Source: Rhodococcus aetherivorans
GTDB lineage: Bacteria > Actinomycetota > Actinomycetes > Mycobacteriales > Mycobacteriaceae
Reading direction: 5' to 3'
Assembly (NCBI RefSeq): GCF_011058165.1
Contig: NZ_JAALEG010000031.1
Coordinates: 1-56,796, forward strand
DNA length: 56,796 nucleotides
Made by a program: the position numbers and the translations under genes. Under the pieces are notes generated by a model. The model did no database searches and was not told where the DNA came from. It saw nothing but the letters and a program-made list of their open reading frames with translations. The number at the start of each line of letters is the position of its first letter. Position 1 is the stretch's first letter. Below, piece by piece: positions 35,072-43,311 of this stretch.

Positions 35072-35081
35072 GGAGATCGAT

Positions 35082-35183
35082 CTACTTGCCGAGTTTACGA
35101 CGCTGCACTCGGGTGCGGCGGAGCAGCTTGCGGTGCTTCTTCTTCGACATGCGCTTGCGGCGCTTCTTGATCACAGAACCCAT
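35082..35183 (-). CDS. Small ribosomal subunit-associated protein bL37 (AURKAIP1/COX24 domain)
   Basis: This 33-residue, extremely basic protein starts [19 protein letters not shown] and ends RRKLGK. It matches the actinobacterial bL37 protein (Rv0500B in mycobacteria), which sits in the ribosome near the decoding and intersubunit region. The ribosome site GTGAGGG lies about 10 nt before the ATG. Position between the galE2-like gene and the excisionase-like gene is the same as in mycobacteria, which supports this very short call. Confidence 0.9.
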
Positions 35184-35385
35184 CTGGGTTTTCCCTCACG
35201 TTCTCTCTAGCGTTCCTGCGCGCACGCCGGTGACGTACGCCTGTTGTCGACGCTGGGCCTCGTGGTGACGAGCTCAGCGCCTCACGACACCGGGTGGCCG
35301 GTACGACGACAAGCAATCCTACCGGGGCGGGTTTCGATCGGTGAAACCGAGGTCCGCTCCGGGTTCGATTGCGGTCGTCGACCGC

Positions 35386-35622
35386 TCAGCCGACGTCGAA
35401 GTAGGACGTTTCCAGGTAGTCGTGCACAGCCTTGGCGTGCACCCGGAACGAACGCCCCACTCGCACGGCGGGCAGTTCCCCGCTGTGCACCAGCCTGTAC
35501 ACGGTCATCTTCGACACCCGCATCAGCGCCGCCACCTCGGCGACGGTGAGGAACTGGGTGCCGGAGAGAACCGACTGACCGTCCTCGGGTTGACCCTTCG
35601 ACGGTTTGCTTCCAGATACCAT
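35386..35622 (-). CDS. Excisionase-type HTH DNA-binding protein (Rv0500A-like)
   Basis: This is a 78-residue protein with a winged helix of the MerR/excisionase type: FLTVAEVAALMRVSKMTVYRLVHSGELPAVRVGRSFRV, residues about 24-61. No phage or integrase genes are near, and the locus is conserved in mycolic actinobacteria, so it is a resident regulator rather than a phage remnant. ATG 35622 follows GGAGG with 6-7 nt spacing. A perfect 12-bp palindrome lies about 62 bp upstream. Confidence 0.85.
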   Translation of the reverse strand: MVSGSKPSKGQPEDGQSVLSGTQFLTVAEVAALMRVSKMTVYRLVHSGELPAVRVGRSFRVHAKAVHDYLETSYFDVG

Positions 35623-35646
35623 TACACACCTCCGGCACGTCCCGCG

Positions 35647-35695
35647 CCGCCGGCTTCCCCTCCGGCGGAACAGACACGCACGTGCTCGATCGAGC
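35647..35695 (-). promoter_or_regulatory. Hairpin and 12-bp palindrome upstream of the HTH gene
   Basis: GCTCGATCGAGC at 35684-35695 is a perfect 12-bp palindrome. Closer to the gene, CCGCCGG (35647-35653) and CCGGCGG (35662-35668) form a 7-bp stem with an 8-nt loop. Together they could be an operator and a leader hairpin for the excisionase-type regulator. The assignment is by symmetry only. Confidence 0.35.
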
Positions 35696-35743
35696 TTAGC
35701 GTGACCAATGGTTCCCGTGCGACGATGCGCGCGACGAATTTCC

Positions 35744-36562
35744 TCAATCCCCGGACGAACCGAGGGCCGCGGAGCGGTCCCGGGCCGCCGCGAGCGCCTC
35801 GTAGAACGCCGTCCGAACGCCGCCGCGCTCGAGTTCCCGGATCGCCGCCGCGGTGGTTCCGCCCGGCGATGTCACCGCTGCACGCAGGTCGGCGGCGTTC
35901 TCCCCCGACCGGGCGAGCATGGCCGCCGAACCGGTCATCGTCTGCACCACCAGCTCGGTGGTGGTCGCCCGCGTCAGGCCCAGAGCGACGCCCGCATCGA
36001 TCATCGCCTCGGCGACGAGGAAGAAGTACGCCGGGCCGGAACCGGACACGGCGGTGACCGCGTCGATCTGGGACTCGGGAACCACCGTCACGGTACCCAC
36101 GGACTCCAGGATCTCGCGCGCCAGCGCCAGATGGTCGGGCTTGACGTGCCGGCCGGCGGCGATCACGCTCGCACCCTCCCCCACCAGCATCGGGGTGTTG
36201 GGCATGACGCGCACGACCGGCGATCCGGCGGGCAGCTTGTTCTCGTACCGCGACGTGGGCACGCCGGCCACCAGCGACATCAGCAGCTTCTCGCGGTCGC
36301 TGTCCAGGTCGGCCTTGCCCAGGTCCGCGAGCACCACGTCCACGTCGCCCGGCTTGACCGCGATCACCAGCACGTCGGCGCCTTCGGCCGCGTCGGCGAT
36401 CGAGTCGGTGACGCGGATCGAGTACTCGGTGGCCAGCTCCTCGGTCCGGGCCGGGAACTTCTCGACAACCACCAGATCCTTGGTCGCGAATCCACTCTGC
36501 AGCAGCCCCGAGACCAGCGCCTCGCCGATCCTGCCGCCACCGATCACCGCAATTCTCGTCAT
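35744..36562 (-). CDS. proC: Pyrroline-5-carboxylate reductase
   Basis: ProC reduces pyrroline-5-carboxylate to proline with NAD(P)H. The 272-residue protein has the Rossmann motif IAVIGGGRIGEALV near residues 4-17, the VKPGDV region near 70, and the C-terminal signature AVSGSGPAYFFLVAEAMIDAG near 165-185. ATG 36562 is preferred over an in-frame TTG six bases upstream. The gene is complete; its neighbours match the mycobacterial proC locus. Confidence 0.94.
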   Translation of the reverse strand: MTRIAVIGGGRIGEALVSGLLQSGFATKDLVVVEKFPARTEELATEYSIRVTDSIADAAEGADVLVIAVKPGDVDVVLADLGKADLDSDREKLLMSLVAGVPTSRYENKLPAGSPVVRVMPNTPMLVGEGASVIAAGRHVKPDHLALAREILESVGTVTVVPESQIDAVTAVSGSGPAYFFLVAEAMIDAGVALGLTRATTTELVVQTMTGSAAMLARSGENAADLRAAVTSPGGTTAAAIRELERGGVRTAFYEALAAARDRSAALGSSGD

Positions 36563-36611
36563 GGGCAACAGCCTGCCACGACCGTTGTCGTGCCCCGCAT
36601 CGCCCCGACGA

Positions 36612-37466
36612 TCAGCGCGGGATCATCGCGAGCTGGCGGCTCTGCACGACGACGGCGCCGGTGGCGTCGACGACGGTGTGGTCCTCCTCGAACCAGGCGT
36701 TGCCCAGGACCGTGCTGTCGGCCATGATCCGCAGCCAGCCGGGCGCCGGCAGTCGCCGCAGGTAGGCGGTGAGCTGCACGGTCGGAGCCCAGCCGAACAG
36801 GCCGCGGTTCATCGTGACCGGGGCCGAGATGTCCCCGGCCATCAGCGCGAACAGCACGGCGGTGTCGACGTCGGCCTCGTCCCCCGGCCACGGCCGCGCC
36901 CACATCCGCACCACCGGTTCACCCTGCTCTCCCGCGAGGAAGCGGGCACTGGTCTCGTCCACGACGAGGTCGGCCCCGCCGCACAGGTTCACCACCTGCG
37001 CCATGGGATGGCCGGGACCGATGAGGGGCGCGCCGGCGGGCGGCTGCACCGGCAGCCCGGTGACCGGGTGCGGCGCGGTGTATCGCGGCTCGCCCGCGTC
37101 GGGCTGCCCGAGCGTCACCGAGGCACGGACCGCGATGCGGTCGCCCTGAGCCAGCTCCACGTCGACCAGACCGACCTGCTTGCCCAGCTTGCGGACGGTG
37201 GTGGTCAGCTGCACGTCGCCGGGGTCAGGGGCGGCGACGAACCCGGCACTCACCGCGAGGGGCTGCACGGCCGGATCGGACCCGGCGGCCTGCAGCGCCG
37301 ACCGGGCCGCCGCGGCGCACACGGCGAGCATGCAACCGCCGTGCACCTTGGGGCCGATCGTCCAGACCGGGGCGATGTGGGCGAGCCAGCGATCGTCGCC
37401 GGCGGCGTCGAGTGTCGTCAGGTCGCGGAACGGGTGGTTCTCGGGATCGGGCACGGCGTCGGTCAC
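36612..37466 (-). CDS. Acyl-CoA thioesterase-like double hot-dog protein
   Basis: This 284-residue protein has two hot-dog-like halves. The first contains IGPKVHGGCMLAVCAAAA near 40-57, the second FGWAPTVQLTAYLRRLP near 225-241. That layout is typical of TesB-like acyl-CoA thioesterases, but catalytic residues are not obvious. GTG 37466 overlaps the stop of the upstream MerR gene as GTGA, so both are one transcript. The regulator may respond to a lipid or aromatic acid metabolite. Confidence 0.75.
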   Translation of the reverse strand: MTDAVPDPENHPFRDLTTLDAAGDDRWLAHIAPVWTIGPKVHGGCMLAVCAAAARSALQAAGSDPAVQPLAVSAGFVAAPDPGDVQLTTTVRKLGKQVGLVDVELAQGDRIAVRASVTLGQPDAGEPRYTAPHPVTGLPVQPPAGAPLIGPGHPMAQVVNLCGGADLVVDETSARFLAGEQGEPVVRMWARPWPGDEADVDTAVLFALMAGDISAPVTMNRGLFGWAPTVQLTAYLRRLPAPGWLRIMADSTVLGNAWFEEDHTVVDATGAVVVQSRQLAMIPR

Positions 37467-38134
37467 TGCTGCTCCTGGGAATCGGCGACGGGGCTGTCGA
37501 GGGAACCGGGTGGGAAGAACTCGGTGAAGCGGCGGGCGGCAAGGTGCTGGTGCGCGAGGCGGCGCATCGCGGTGAGGACGGGTTCGTACAGGGCCGTGCC
37601 GAGGACCGCCGCCTCGACCGTCGCATCCCGGGACCGGGTGGGCAGCAGGTCGAGGTCGAGCTCGGCGATGCCCAGCACGTGCCGTCCGTAGACGTCGATG
37701 CGCTCGTCGCTCATCGCCAGGCCGGCGGATTCGAGGGCGGCCAGGGCTCGCTCGAGCTGCGCGACGGCCGCGAACCGCGGGTCGTAGAGCTGGCCGAGCC
37801 GCTCGAGGACGCGCCGGGCACGCGGACAGTCGCGGGGTTCGGGCGCGTCGTCGTCGGGCGGGTAGGGCGGCAGCGCGGCGATGGCCCGGCCGAGGGCGAC
37901 GAACAGCGACTCGTCGGTGCCGTCGAGGAGACGGACGATCTCGCGGATGCGCGGCAGCGGCAGCCCCTGGGCGGCGAGCGCACGGATCAGGGCGAGGCGG
38001 CGGACGTGCCGCTCGTCGTACCGGGCCTGGGTGGCGCTGGTCGCCTCGCCCGGCATCAGCAGGCCCTCGCGCAGGTAGTACTTCACGGTCGCCAACGGGA
38101 CGCCGGTGCGGGCCACCAGTTCCGAGATCCGCAT
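37463..38134 (-). CDS. MerR-family regulator
   Basis: This 223-residue protein has an N-terminal MerR HTH (MRISELVARTGVPLATVKYYLREGLL, residues 1-26) and a long helical C-terminal domain without conserved metal cysteines. Small organic ligands or stress signals are therefore more likely than metals. ATG 38134 is close to AGGAGG. Strong dyads in the 82-bp divergent gap toward the membrane protein gene at 38217 should be its operators. Confidence 0.85.
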   Translation of the reverse strand: MRISELVARTGVPLATVKYYLREGLLMPGEATSATQARYDERHVRRLALIRALAAQGLPLPRIREIVRLLDGTDESLFVALGRAIAALPPYPPDDDAPEPRDCPRARRVLERLGQLYDPRFAAVAQLERALAALESAGLAMSDERIDVYGRHVLGIAELDLDLLPTRSRDATVEAAVLGTALYEPVLTAMRRLAHQHLAARRFTEFFPPGSLDSPVADSQEQQ

Positions 38135-38146
38135 TGCCACCTCCTC

Positions 38147-38195
38147 TTGACATCGGATAGTACAACTATCCAGTATTGGATATTGCAACTATCCA
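38147..38195 (+). promoter_or_regulatory. Nested dyads of the MerR regulator in a divergent promoter
   Basis: GGATAGT-ACA-ACTATCC (38155-38171) and TATCCA-GTAT-TGGATA (38167-38182) overlap. The decamer CAACTATCCA is also repeated directly at 38163 and 38186, 23 bp apart. TTGACA (38147-38152) lies 19 bp before AGTATT (38172-38177), so the first dyad fills a MerR-type long spacer for rightward transcription of the membrane protein gene. Confidence 0.65.
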
Positions 38196-38216
38196 ATTGT
38201 CTGCGAGGAGGACCTC

Positions 38217-38636
38217 GTGCATCCCGTACTCGTCATCGCCCTCGGCGCCACCCTGCTCACCGTCGCCGGGATCGCCTTCGGCGGCACGTTCCTGCTGCGC
38301 GTCACCGGCGGGCGGGTGCCGGCCAACGAGCTGCAGAAGGCCTTCTTCCGGGCCGGTCACGCCCACGCCGGCGTCCTCGTCACCCTGGGATTGCTCGTGG
38401 CGGTGCTCACCGACGCGGTCGGCGCCTCACCCGGATGGGCCGCGGCCGGCGCGCTCGCCGTGCTCGGCTCGGCGATCCTGATCCCGGCCGGATTCTTCCT
38501 GTCCGTGCTCGGCCCCGACCCCCGGCGGCCGGGCGCGATGATCGCCTCGGTGTGGCTCGGCGCCGCCGCCCTCGTCGCCGGGGTGACGATCTCAGGCGTC
38601 GTGGTTCTCGGCGCCGGGATCGGCGCCCTGGCCTGA
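38217..38636 (+). CDS. Four-helix membrane protein, probable target of the divergent MerR
   Basis: This 139-residue protein has four predicted membrane helices (near residues 4-25, 50-68, 76-97 and 112-135) with short loops and no catalytic motif. A conserved-looking FRAGHAHAGVL with two His residues lies at the start of helix 2. GTG 38217 follows GAGGAGG at 38204-38210. Its last 45 bp overlap the 3' end of the convergent TIM-barrel gene. Function unknown. Confidence 0.78.
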   Translation: MHPVLVIALGATLLTVAGIAFGGTFLLRVTGGRVPANELQKAFFRAGHAHAGVLVTLGLLVAVLTDAVGASPGWAAAGALAVLGSAILIPAGFFLSVLGPDPRRPGAMIASVWLGAAALVAGVTISGVVVLGAGIGALA

Positions 38637-39554
38637 CGCGCGAACCTGCTCGATCGCCGTCGAACGCGGATGCTCGGGCCCGGTGGTGATCGCCAGTCGG
38701 GGGGCGCGGTGCAGATGCTCGCGCGCGAAGGCCAGCGCCTGGGCCAGCGCCCGTGCCCGCGCGGACCGGGTACGCGCCCCCTGGGTGCTGACCTCCAGGA
38801 CGACGTGCCCGGAGAAGTCGCTCTCGGCGAGGAGCCGGCACACCTGCTCACACGGCTGGCCCCCCTCGCCCGGGAGCAGATGTTCGTCCGTCGAAGCACC
38901 GTGGCCGTCCGCGAGGTGCAGATGGGCCAGACCACCGCCCATGCGCTCGGCGAGCGCCACCGCGTCCATCCCCGCCGTGGCGGTGTGCGAGAGGTCCAGC
39001 GTGTAGTGCGCGAAGCCGGTGTCGGTGGGATCGATCGACGGGCTGTAGGCCGACACCGCCCGGCCCGGCCCGCCCCGCTTGCGCATGCGCTGGGCGGTCC
39101 GGTCGCGGCCGCCGAAAAACACGTCGGCGCGCATCGGGTACATGTTCTCCACCGCGACGACCACGTGACTGCGGTCCTCGAGGTCCGCCACCTGATCCGC
39201 GAAGCCGTCCGCGTAGCGGCGCTGCCACCGGAACGGCGGATGCACCACCACCGACGTGGCACCGAACGATTCCGCCGCCCGCACCGACCGCTCGAGCTTC
39301 GCGGCCGGGTCCGAGCCCCACACGCGTTGCGAGATCAGCAGGCACGGCACGTGCACCGCCAGCACCGGTACGCCGTACTTGCGCACCAGCGCCTGCACCG
39401 CCCGCACGTCCTGGCTCACCGACTCGGCCCAGATCATCAGCTCCACGCCGTCGTAGCCGAGTTCGGCCGCATAGCGGAAGGCCGCCTCGGTGTTCTCCGG
39501 ATACACCGAGGCGGTCGACAACCCGACCAGGATCTCTCGCGAAAGGACGCTCAT
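38592..39554 (-). CDS. Sugar phosphate isomerase/epimerase family protein (Rv0498-like)
   Basis: This 320-residue protein has an AP-endonuclease-2-type TIM barrel. Metal-binding positions are suggested by VELMIW near residue 36, VVVHPPF near 101, VVAVENMYP near 131, LDLSHT near 187 and LHLADGH near 215. Family members isomerise or epimerise sugars or inositols with divalent metal. The locus is conserved beside ppx. ATG 39554 gives the expected N-terminus. The 3' end overlaps the convergent membrane protein gene by 45 bp. Confidence 0.85.
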   Translation of the reverse strand: MSVLSREILVGLSTASVYPENTEAAFRYAAELGYDGVELMIWAESVSQDVRAVQALVRKYGVPVLAVHVPCLLISQRVWGSDPAAKLERSVRAAESFGATSVVVHPPFRWQRRYADGFADQVADLEDRSHVVVAVENMYPMRADVFFGGRDRTAQRMRKRGGPGRAVSAYSPSIDPTDTGFAHYTLDLSHTATAGMDAVALAERMGGGLAHLHLADGHGASTDEHLLPGEGGQPCEQVCRLLAESDFSGHVVLEVSTQGARTRSARARALAQALAFAREHLHRAPRLAITTGPEHPRSTAIEQVRASGQGADPGAENHDA

Positions 39555-39567
39555 GACGACGTGCGGA

Positions 39568-40737
39568 TCAGCCGGTGGGCAGCAGGAACAACAGCGGACC
39601 GAACGTCACGAAGGCGCCCACGGCGAGAGCGATGAGCTGGCTCGTGATGTCGTCGGTGCGGCGGAGGATGCGCACCATCGCCACCAGGCCGACAATGACC
39701 AGAAGTGCGAGCGCGAACGCCACCCACGGCAACGCGTCCCACAACTGTTCGAAGCCCTTGAACAGCAGCGCGCCCGCGATGATCGCGACGACGCCCTCGC
39801 CGATCAGCCGCACCCACTGACCGATCGCGCCGCGCGGCTCACCGGTGTCGGACGGGGCCTCGTCCGGCTCAGCCGCGGCCGGGGTCTCCGCCGGGGCGGC
39901 AGTGCCGCGGCGACGGCGTGACCGCGCGGACCGCTCCTCCGGCTTCTCCTCGTCCGGCTCGTCCGCGGCGACGGGCTCGCCGATCGTCTCGGTGTCGCCG
40001 TCGGCGGTGTCGTCACCGTTGCCCCGCAGGTCGCTCGCGGGCCCGGACAGCAGCCTCGGCTCGGGGGCGTCGGCGGGCCGCGCCGGCGCGCTCGCGGTCA
40101 CCTCGGCGTGGGCCCGCGCCCGCCGCGGCAGGACGGCCGGGCGGATGATCTCGGTCGGCGACTCGACCTTCACCGGCTGCACCCGCTCGGCGGCTGCCGG
40201 CTCCTCGCGCGTCCGGGGCGGCGACGGCGGGACCTGGGTCTCCGGCTCGACCTTCGGCGCCTCGAGTGCGAGGGGCTCGACCTTCGGCGTCGCCGACACC
40301 ACGGGCCCCGCCTTCGCCGGCACGACGGGCTGCGCCTGTGCCGGCACCACGGGCCCCACCTTCGGCTTCTCCGGCACTACGGGCTCCACCTTCGGCTTCG
40401 CCGGCACCACGGGCTCCGGCTTCGCCGGCACCACGGGTGCCGCCTTCGCCGGCACCACGGGCGCCGCCTTCGGCGCCGCAGGCGGGGCGGACGCGGCCGG
40501 CTCGGCCACCGGAGCCTCGACCTCCGGGGCCTCCGGGGCCTTCGTCTCCGGAGGCTCGGTCGGCTCGGGCTCCGGAATGCTGACGGGAATCTCTCCGGTC
40601 AGTTCCGCGACCGAGATTCCCCCACTGACGCCGCGGCGGCGACGTCCGCCGGCGCGGGAATTCACCTTCTGGCCGTTCCGGGCCAGCAGCTCCGCGACGG
40701 AGATCTGCCCGGTGTCGGTGCTGTGACCGTCCGTCAT
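39568..40737 (-). CDS. Pro-rich repeat membrane protein (Rv0497-like)
   Basis: This 389-residue protein is mostly disordered for about 300 residues. It contains roughly nine imperfect repeats of the PVVPAKP type (about residues 90-165) encoded by degenerate 24-30-bp DNA repeats. An acidic stretch and then a basic RSRRRRG follow. Three C-terminal membrane helices lie near 315-385. The N-terminal GQISVAELLARNG is repeated as GGISVAELTGEI. ATG 40737 overlaps the ppx stop. The tail may span cell-wall layers; function unknown. Confidence 0.8.
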   Translation of the reverse strand: MTDGHSTDTGQISVAELLARNGQKVNSRAGGRRRRGVSGGISVAELTGEIPVSIPEPEPTEPPETKAPEAPEVEAPVAEPAASAPPAAPKAAPVVPAKAAPVVPAKPEPVVPAKPKVEPVVPEKPKVGPVVPAQAQPVVPAKAGPVVSATPKVEPLALEAPKVEPETQVPPSPPRTREEPAAAERVQPVKVESPTEIIRPAVLPRRARAHAEVTASAPARPADAPEPRLLSGPASDLRGNGDDTADGDTETIGEPVAADEPDEEKPEERSARSRRRRGTAAPAETPAAAEPDEAPSDTGEPRGAIGQWVRLIGEGVVAIIAGALLFKGFEQLWDALPWVAFALALLVIVGLVAMVRILRRTDDITSQLIALAVGAFVTFGPLLFLLPTG

Positions 40738-41693
40738 TGCGAAACCACCATCAATTCGCCCCCCATCTCGGTGTCGAGTTTGCGGAGGATGAGCCCCTCT
40801 CGCAGGGCCCAGGGACAGATGTCGAGCGTCTCCACTCCCAGCGCGCGCATGGCGGCCTCCGCGACCAGCGCACCGGCGACGATCTGCTGCGACCGGTCGG
40901 AACTCACGCCCTCGAGCTCGGCACGGTCCGCGGTCGTCATGCGGGAGATGAACGCGATGAGCTGACGCAGCCCGGCGGCGGTCAGGGTGCGCCGCACGCG
41001 CGGGCCCGCCGACGACGGGGCGGCACCGGTCAGCCGCGCCAGGGTGCGGAAGGTCTTCGAGCTTCCGACGCACAGGTCGGGAACGCCGGCCGCACGAAGC
41101 TCCTGGGCGGGCCGGACGAGCTCGGCGTCGAGCCAGTCCCGCAGCACCGCGACGCGCCGCTTGCCGGGCGGGTCCTCGCTCAGCCAGTCCCGGGTGAGGC
41201 GACCGGCGCCGAGCTGCAGCGAGAACGCGCAGTCCGGGTCCTCGTCGCCGCCGAAGGTCAGCTCGAGGGAGCCGCCGCCGATGTCGAGGCACAGGATGCG
41301 TCCCGCGCTCCAGCCGTACCAGCGCCGGACCGCCAGGAACGTCAGCCGGGCCTCGTCCACGCCGGAGAGCACCTCGAGTGCGACGCCGGTCTCGGCGCGG
41401 ACGCGACGGAGAACCGCTTCGGAGTTGTTGGCGTCGCGCACCGCGGAGGTCGCGAAGGCCATCAGCTCCTCGCATCCGGAGGTGCGGGCAATGCCCGCGA
41501 AGTCGGCGACCGTCTCGACCAGCCGGTCGGCGCCCTGCGGGGTGATGTCGCCGCGGTCGTCCGTGTTCTCGGACAGGCGCAGGGTGGCCTTCGTCGAACT
41601 CATGGGGGTGGGATGGCCACCGCGATGAGCGTCCACCACGAGCAGATGGACGGTGTTGCTTCCGACGTCGAGTACCCCTAGGCGCACATACAT
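40734..41693 (-). CDS. Ppx/GppA family exopolyphosphatase
   Basis: This 319-residue protein has the ASKHA fold. The phosphate-1 motif [13 protein letters not shown] lies near residues 5-17, a conserved [13 protein letters not shown] near 79-91, and the phosphate-2 motif [12 protein letters not shown] near 135-146. It is short, like mycobacterial Ppx2 (Rv0496), and lacks C-terminal domains of enterobacterial GppA. It could hydrolyse polyphosphate or pppGpp; family data do not settle which. The start at 41693 may be leaderless or very short-leadered. regX3-senX3 nearby gives a phosphate context. Confidence 0.85.
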   Translation of the reverse strand: MYVRLGVLDVGSNTVHLLVVDAHRGGHPTPMSSTKATLRLSENTDDRGDITPQGADRLVETVADFAGIARTSGCEELMAFATSAVRDANNSEAVLRRVRAETGVALEVLSGVDEARLTFLAVRRWYGWSAGRILCLDIGGGSLELTFGGDEDPDCAFSLQLGAGRLTRDWLSEDPPGKRRVAVLRDWLDAELVRPAQELRAAGVPDLCVGSSKTFRTLARLTGAAPSSAGPRVRRTLTAAGLRQLIAFISRMTTADRAELEGVSSDRSQQIVAGALVAEAAMRALGVETLDICPWALREGLILRKLDTEMGGELMVVSQ

Positions 41694-41720
41694 ACGGTAC
41701 TGGGTCTACCGTCGGGTCCT

Positions 41721-42563
41721 GTGACAGCAGGTATGCCCGGCGCCGCACACAAGCAGGTCCCGGCCCCCGAAGTTCCCCTCGACTTCCCGCGCGAATGGGT
41801 CGAGTTCACCGACCCGGACAACAGCGAGCACGTCGTCGCCGCCGACCTGACGTGGCTGCTCTCCCGCTGGACCTGCGTGTTCGGCACGCCCGCGTGCCAG
41901 GGCATCATCGCCGACCGCCCGGACGACGGGTGCTGCTCCCACGGGGCGTTCCTGTCGGACGACGACGATCGCGCCAAGCTGGACGCCGCCGTGAGACATC
42001 TCACTCCCGAGGACTGGCAGTTCATGGAGAAGGGACTCGGCAAGAAGGGCTACCTCGAGGAGGACGACCTCGAGGACGAGCCGGCCCTGCGCACCCGCCG
42101 CTACAAGGGTGCCTGCATCTTCCTCAACCGGCCCGGTTTCGCCGGTGGCATCGGCTGCTCGCTGCACAAGATGGCGCTGCGGCGCGGCATCGAACCCCTC
42201 GAGGTGAAGCCGGACGTGTGCTGGCAGCTGCCGATCCGCCGGACCCAGGACTGGGTCGAGCGCCCCGACGGCACCGAGGTGCTGCGCACCGTCGTCACCG
42301 AATACGACCGGCGCGGCTGGGGCGAGGGCGGCCACGACCTGGACTGGTACTGCTCCGGATCGCCGGACGCCCACGTGGGCGCCTCGCCGGTGTGGCAGTC
42401 GTACGCGCCGGAACTGCGCGAGCTGATCGGCGATGCCGCCTACGAGGAGCTCGCGCGGCTGTGCCGCCGCCGCGAGGGGCTGGGCCTGATCGCCGTGCAC
42501 CCCGCGACGACGGCCGCCGCCGAGCGGACACCGGAGCCCGCCCCCTACCCCTCGAGCTTGTAG
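41721..42563 (+). CDS. Cys-rich conserved protein (Rv0495c-like)
   Basis: This 280-residue soluble protein has at least eight cysteines: Cys52, Cys59, Cys71 and Cys72 in an N-terminal cluster, then others near 131, 145, 167 and 210. The spacing suggests metal or iron-sulfur binding, but that is inference. No catalytic motif is recognised. GTG 41721 is divergent from ppx with 27 bp between the starts. Its 3' end overlaps the 3' end of regX3 by 19 bp. Confidence 0.78.
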   Translation: MTAGMPGAAHKQVPAPEVPLDFPREWVEFTDPDNSEHVVAADLTWLLSRWTCVFGTPACQGIIADRPDDGCCSHGAFLSDDDDRAKLDAAVRHLTPEDWQFMEKGLGKKGYLEEDDLEDEPALRTRRYKGACIFLNRPGFAGGIGCSLHKMALRRGIEPLEVKPDVCWQLPIRRTQDWVERPDGTEVLRTVVTEYDRRGWGEGGHDLDWYCSGSPDAHVGASPVWQSYAPELRELIGDAAYEELARLCRRREGLGLIAVHPATTAAAERTPEPAPYPSSL

Positions 42564-43234
42564 CCGAGGCCGCGGACGGTGACCAGGTGCTGCGGCTTGG
42601 CGGGATCGGCCTCGATCTTCGAACGCAGCCGCTTGACGTGCACGTCGAGGGTCTTGGTGTCGCCGACGTAGTCGGCACCCCAGACCCGGTCGATGAGCTG
42701 GCCGCGCGTGAGCACCCGGCCGGAGTTGCGCAGGAGGTACTCGAGCAGGTCGAACTCCTTGAGCGGCAGGGTGACCGGTTTCCCGCCCACGTGCACGACG
42801 TGCCGGTCCACGTCCATCCGCACCGGCCCGGCCTCGAGGATCCCGTCGTCCTGTGCGGACTCGGCGTCGCTCTCCCCGCCGCGGCGCAGCACCGCGCGGA
42901 TGCGGGCGATGAGTTCACGCGCCGAGTACGGCTTGGTGACGTAGTCGTCCGCTCCCAGCTCGAGGCCGACGACCTTGTCGATCTCGCTGTCGCGAGCGGT
43001 CACCATGATCACCGGCACGCCGGACCGGCTGCGCAGCTGCTTGCACACGTCGGTGCCGCTCATGCCAGGCAGCATCAGGTCGAGCAGGACGATGTCCGCG
43101 CCGGCCCGGTCGAACTCCGCGAGCGCCGACGGTCCGTCGCCGACGACGGTGGTGCCGAAGCCCTCCTTGCGCAGCAGGAACGCGAGCGGATCCGCCAGCG
43201 ATTCCTCGTCCTCCACGATCAGCACACGCGTCAC
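42545..43234 (-). CDS. regX3: Two-component response regulator RegX3
   Basis: RegX3 is the OmpR-family regulator of the phosphate-starvation response. The 229-residue protein has a receiver domain with the acidic pair EDE near residues 8-10, phospho-acceptor Asp in [10 protein letters not shown] near 52, and Lys in VTKPYSA near 101. A C-terminal winged helix follows, with [14 protein letters not shown] near 195-208. GTG 43234 follows GGAGGA. senX3 lies 77 bp upstream on the same strand. No MIRU-type repeat is seen in that gap, unlike in mycobacteria. Confidence 0.94.
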   Translation of the reverse strand: MTRVLIVEDEESLADPLAFLLRKEGFGTTVVGDGPSALAEFDRAGADIVLLDLMLPGMSGTDVCKQLRSRSGVPVIMVTARDSEIDKVVGLELGADDYVTKPYSARELIARIRAVLRRGGESDAESAQDDGILEAGPVRMDVDRHVVHVGGKPVTLPLKEFDLLEYLLRNSGRVLTRGQLIDRVWGADYVGDTKTLDVHVKRLRSKIEADPAKPQHLVTVRGLGYKLEG

Positions 43235-43311
43235 TGCTGGTCCTCCGTACCTTCCGTTACCTGGTGCATCCGGCTCGCTTCCGTTTCTCGTCGTGGATGT
43301 CGGCGTGGTCG

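Noticed and set aside
35320-35385. tRNA-like GGTTCGATTGC segment
   Set aside because: It resembles a T-loop, but no acceptor stem, D-arm or anticodon arm could be folded around it.
35386-35622. Prophage excisionase
   Set aside because: Only the HTH type resembles excisionases; no integrase, attachment site or phage gene is near and the locus is conserved in mycolic actinobacteria.
43235-43311. MIRU-type repeat between senX3 and regX3
   Set aside because: The 77-bp gap shows no tandem or dispersed repeat, unlike the mycobacterial locus.
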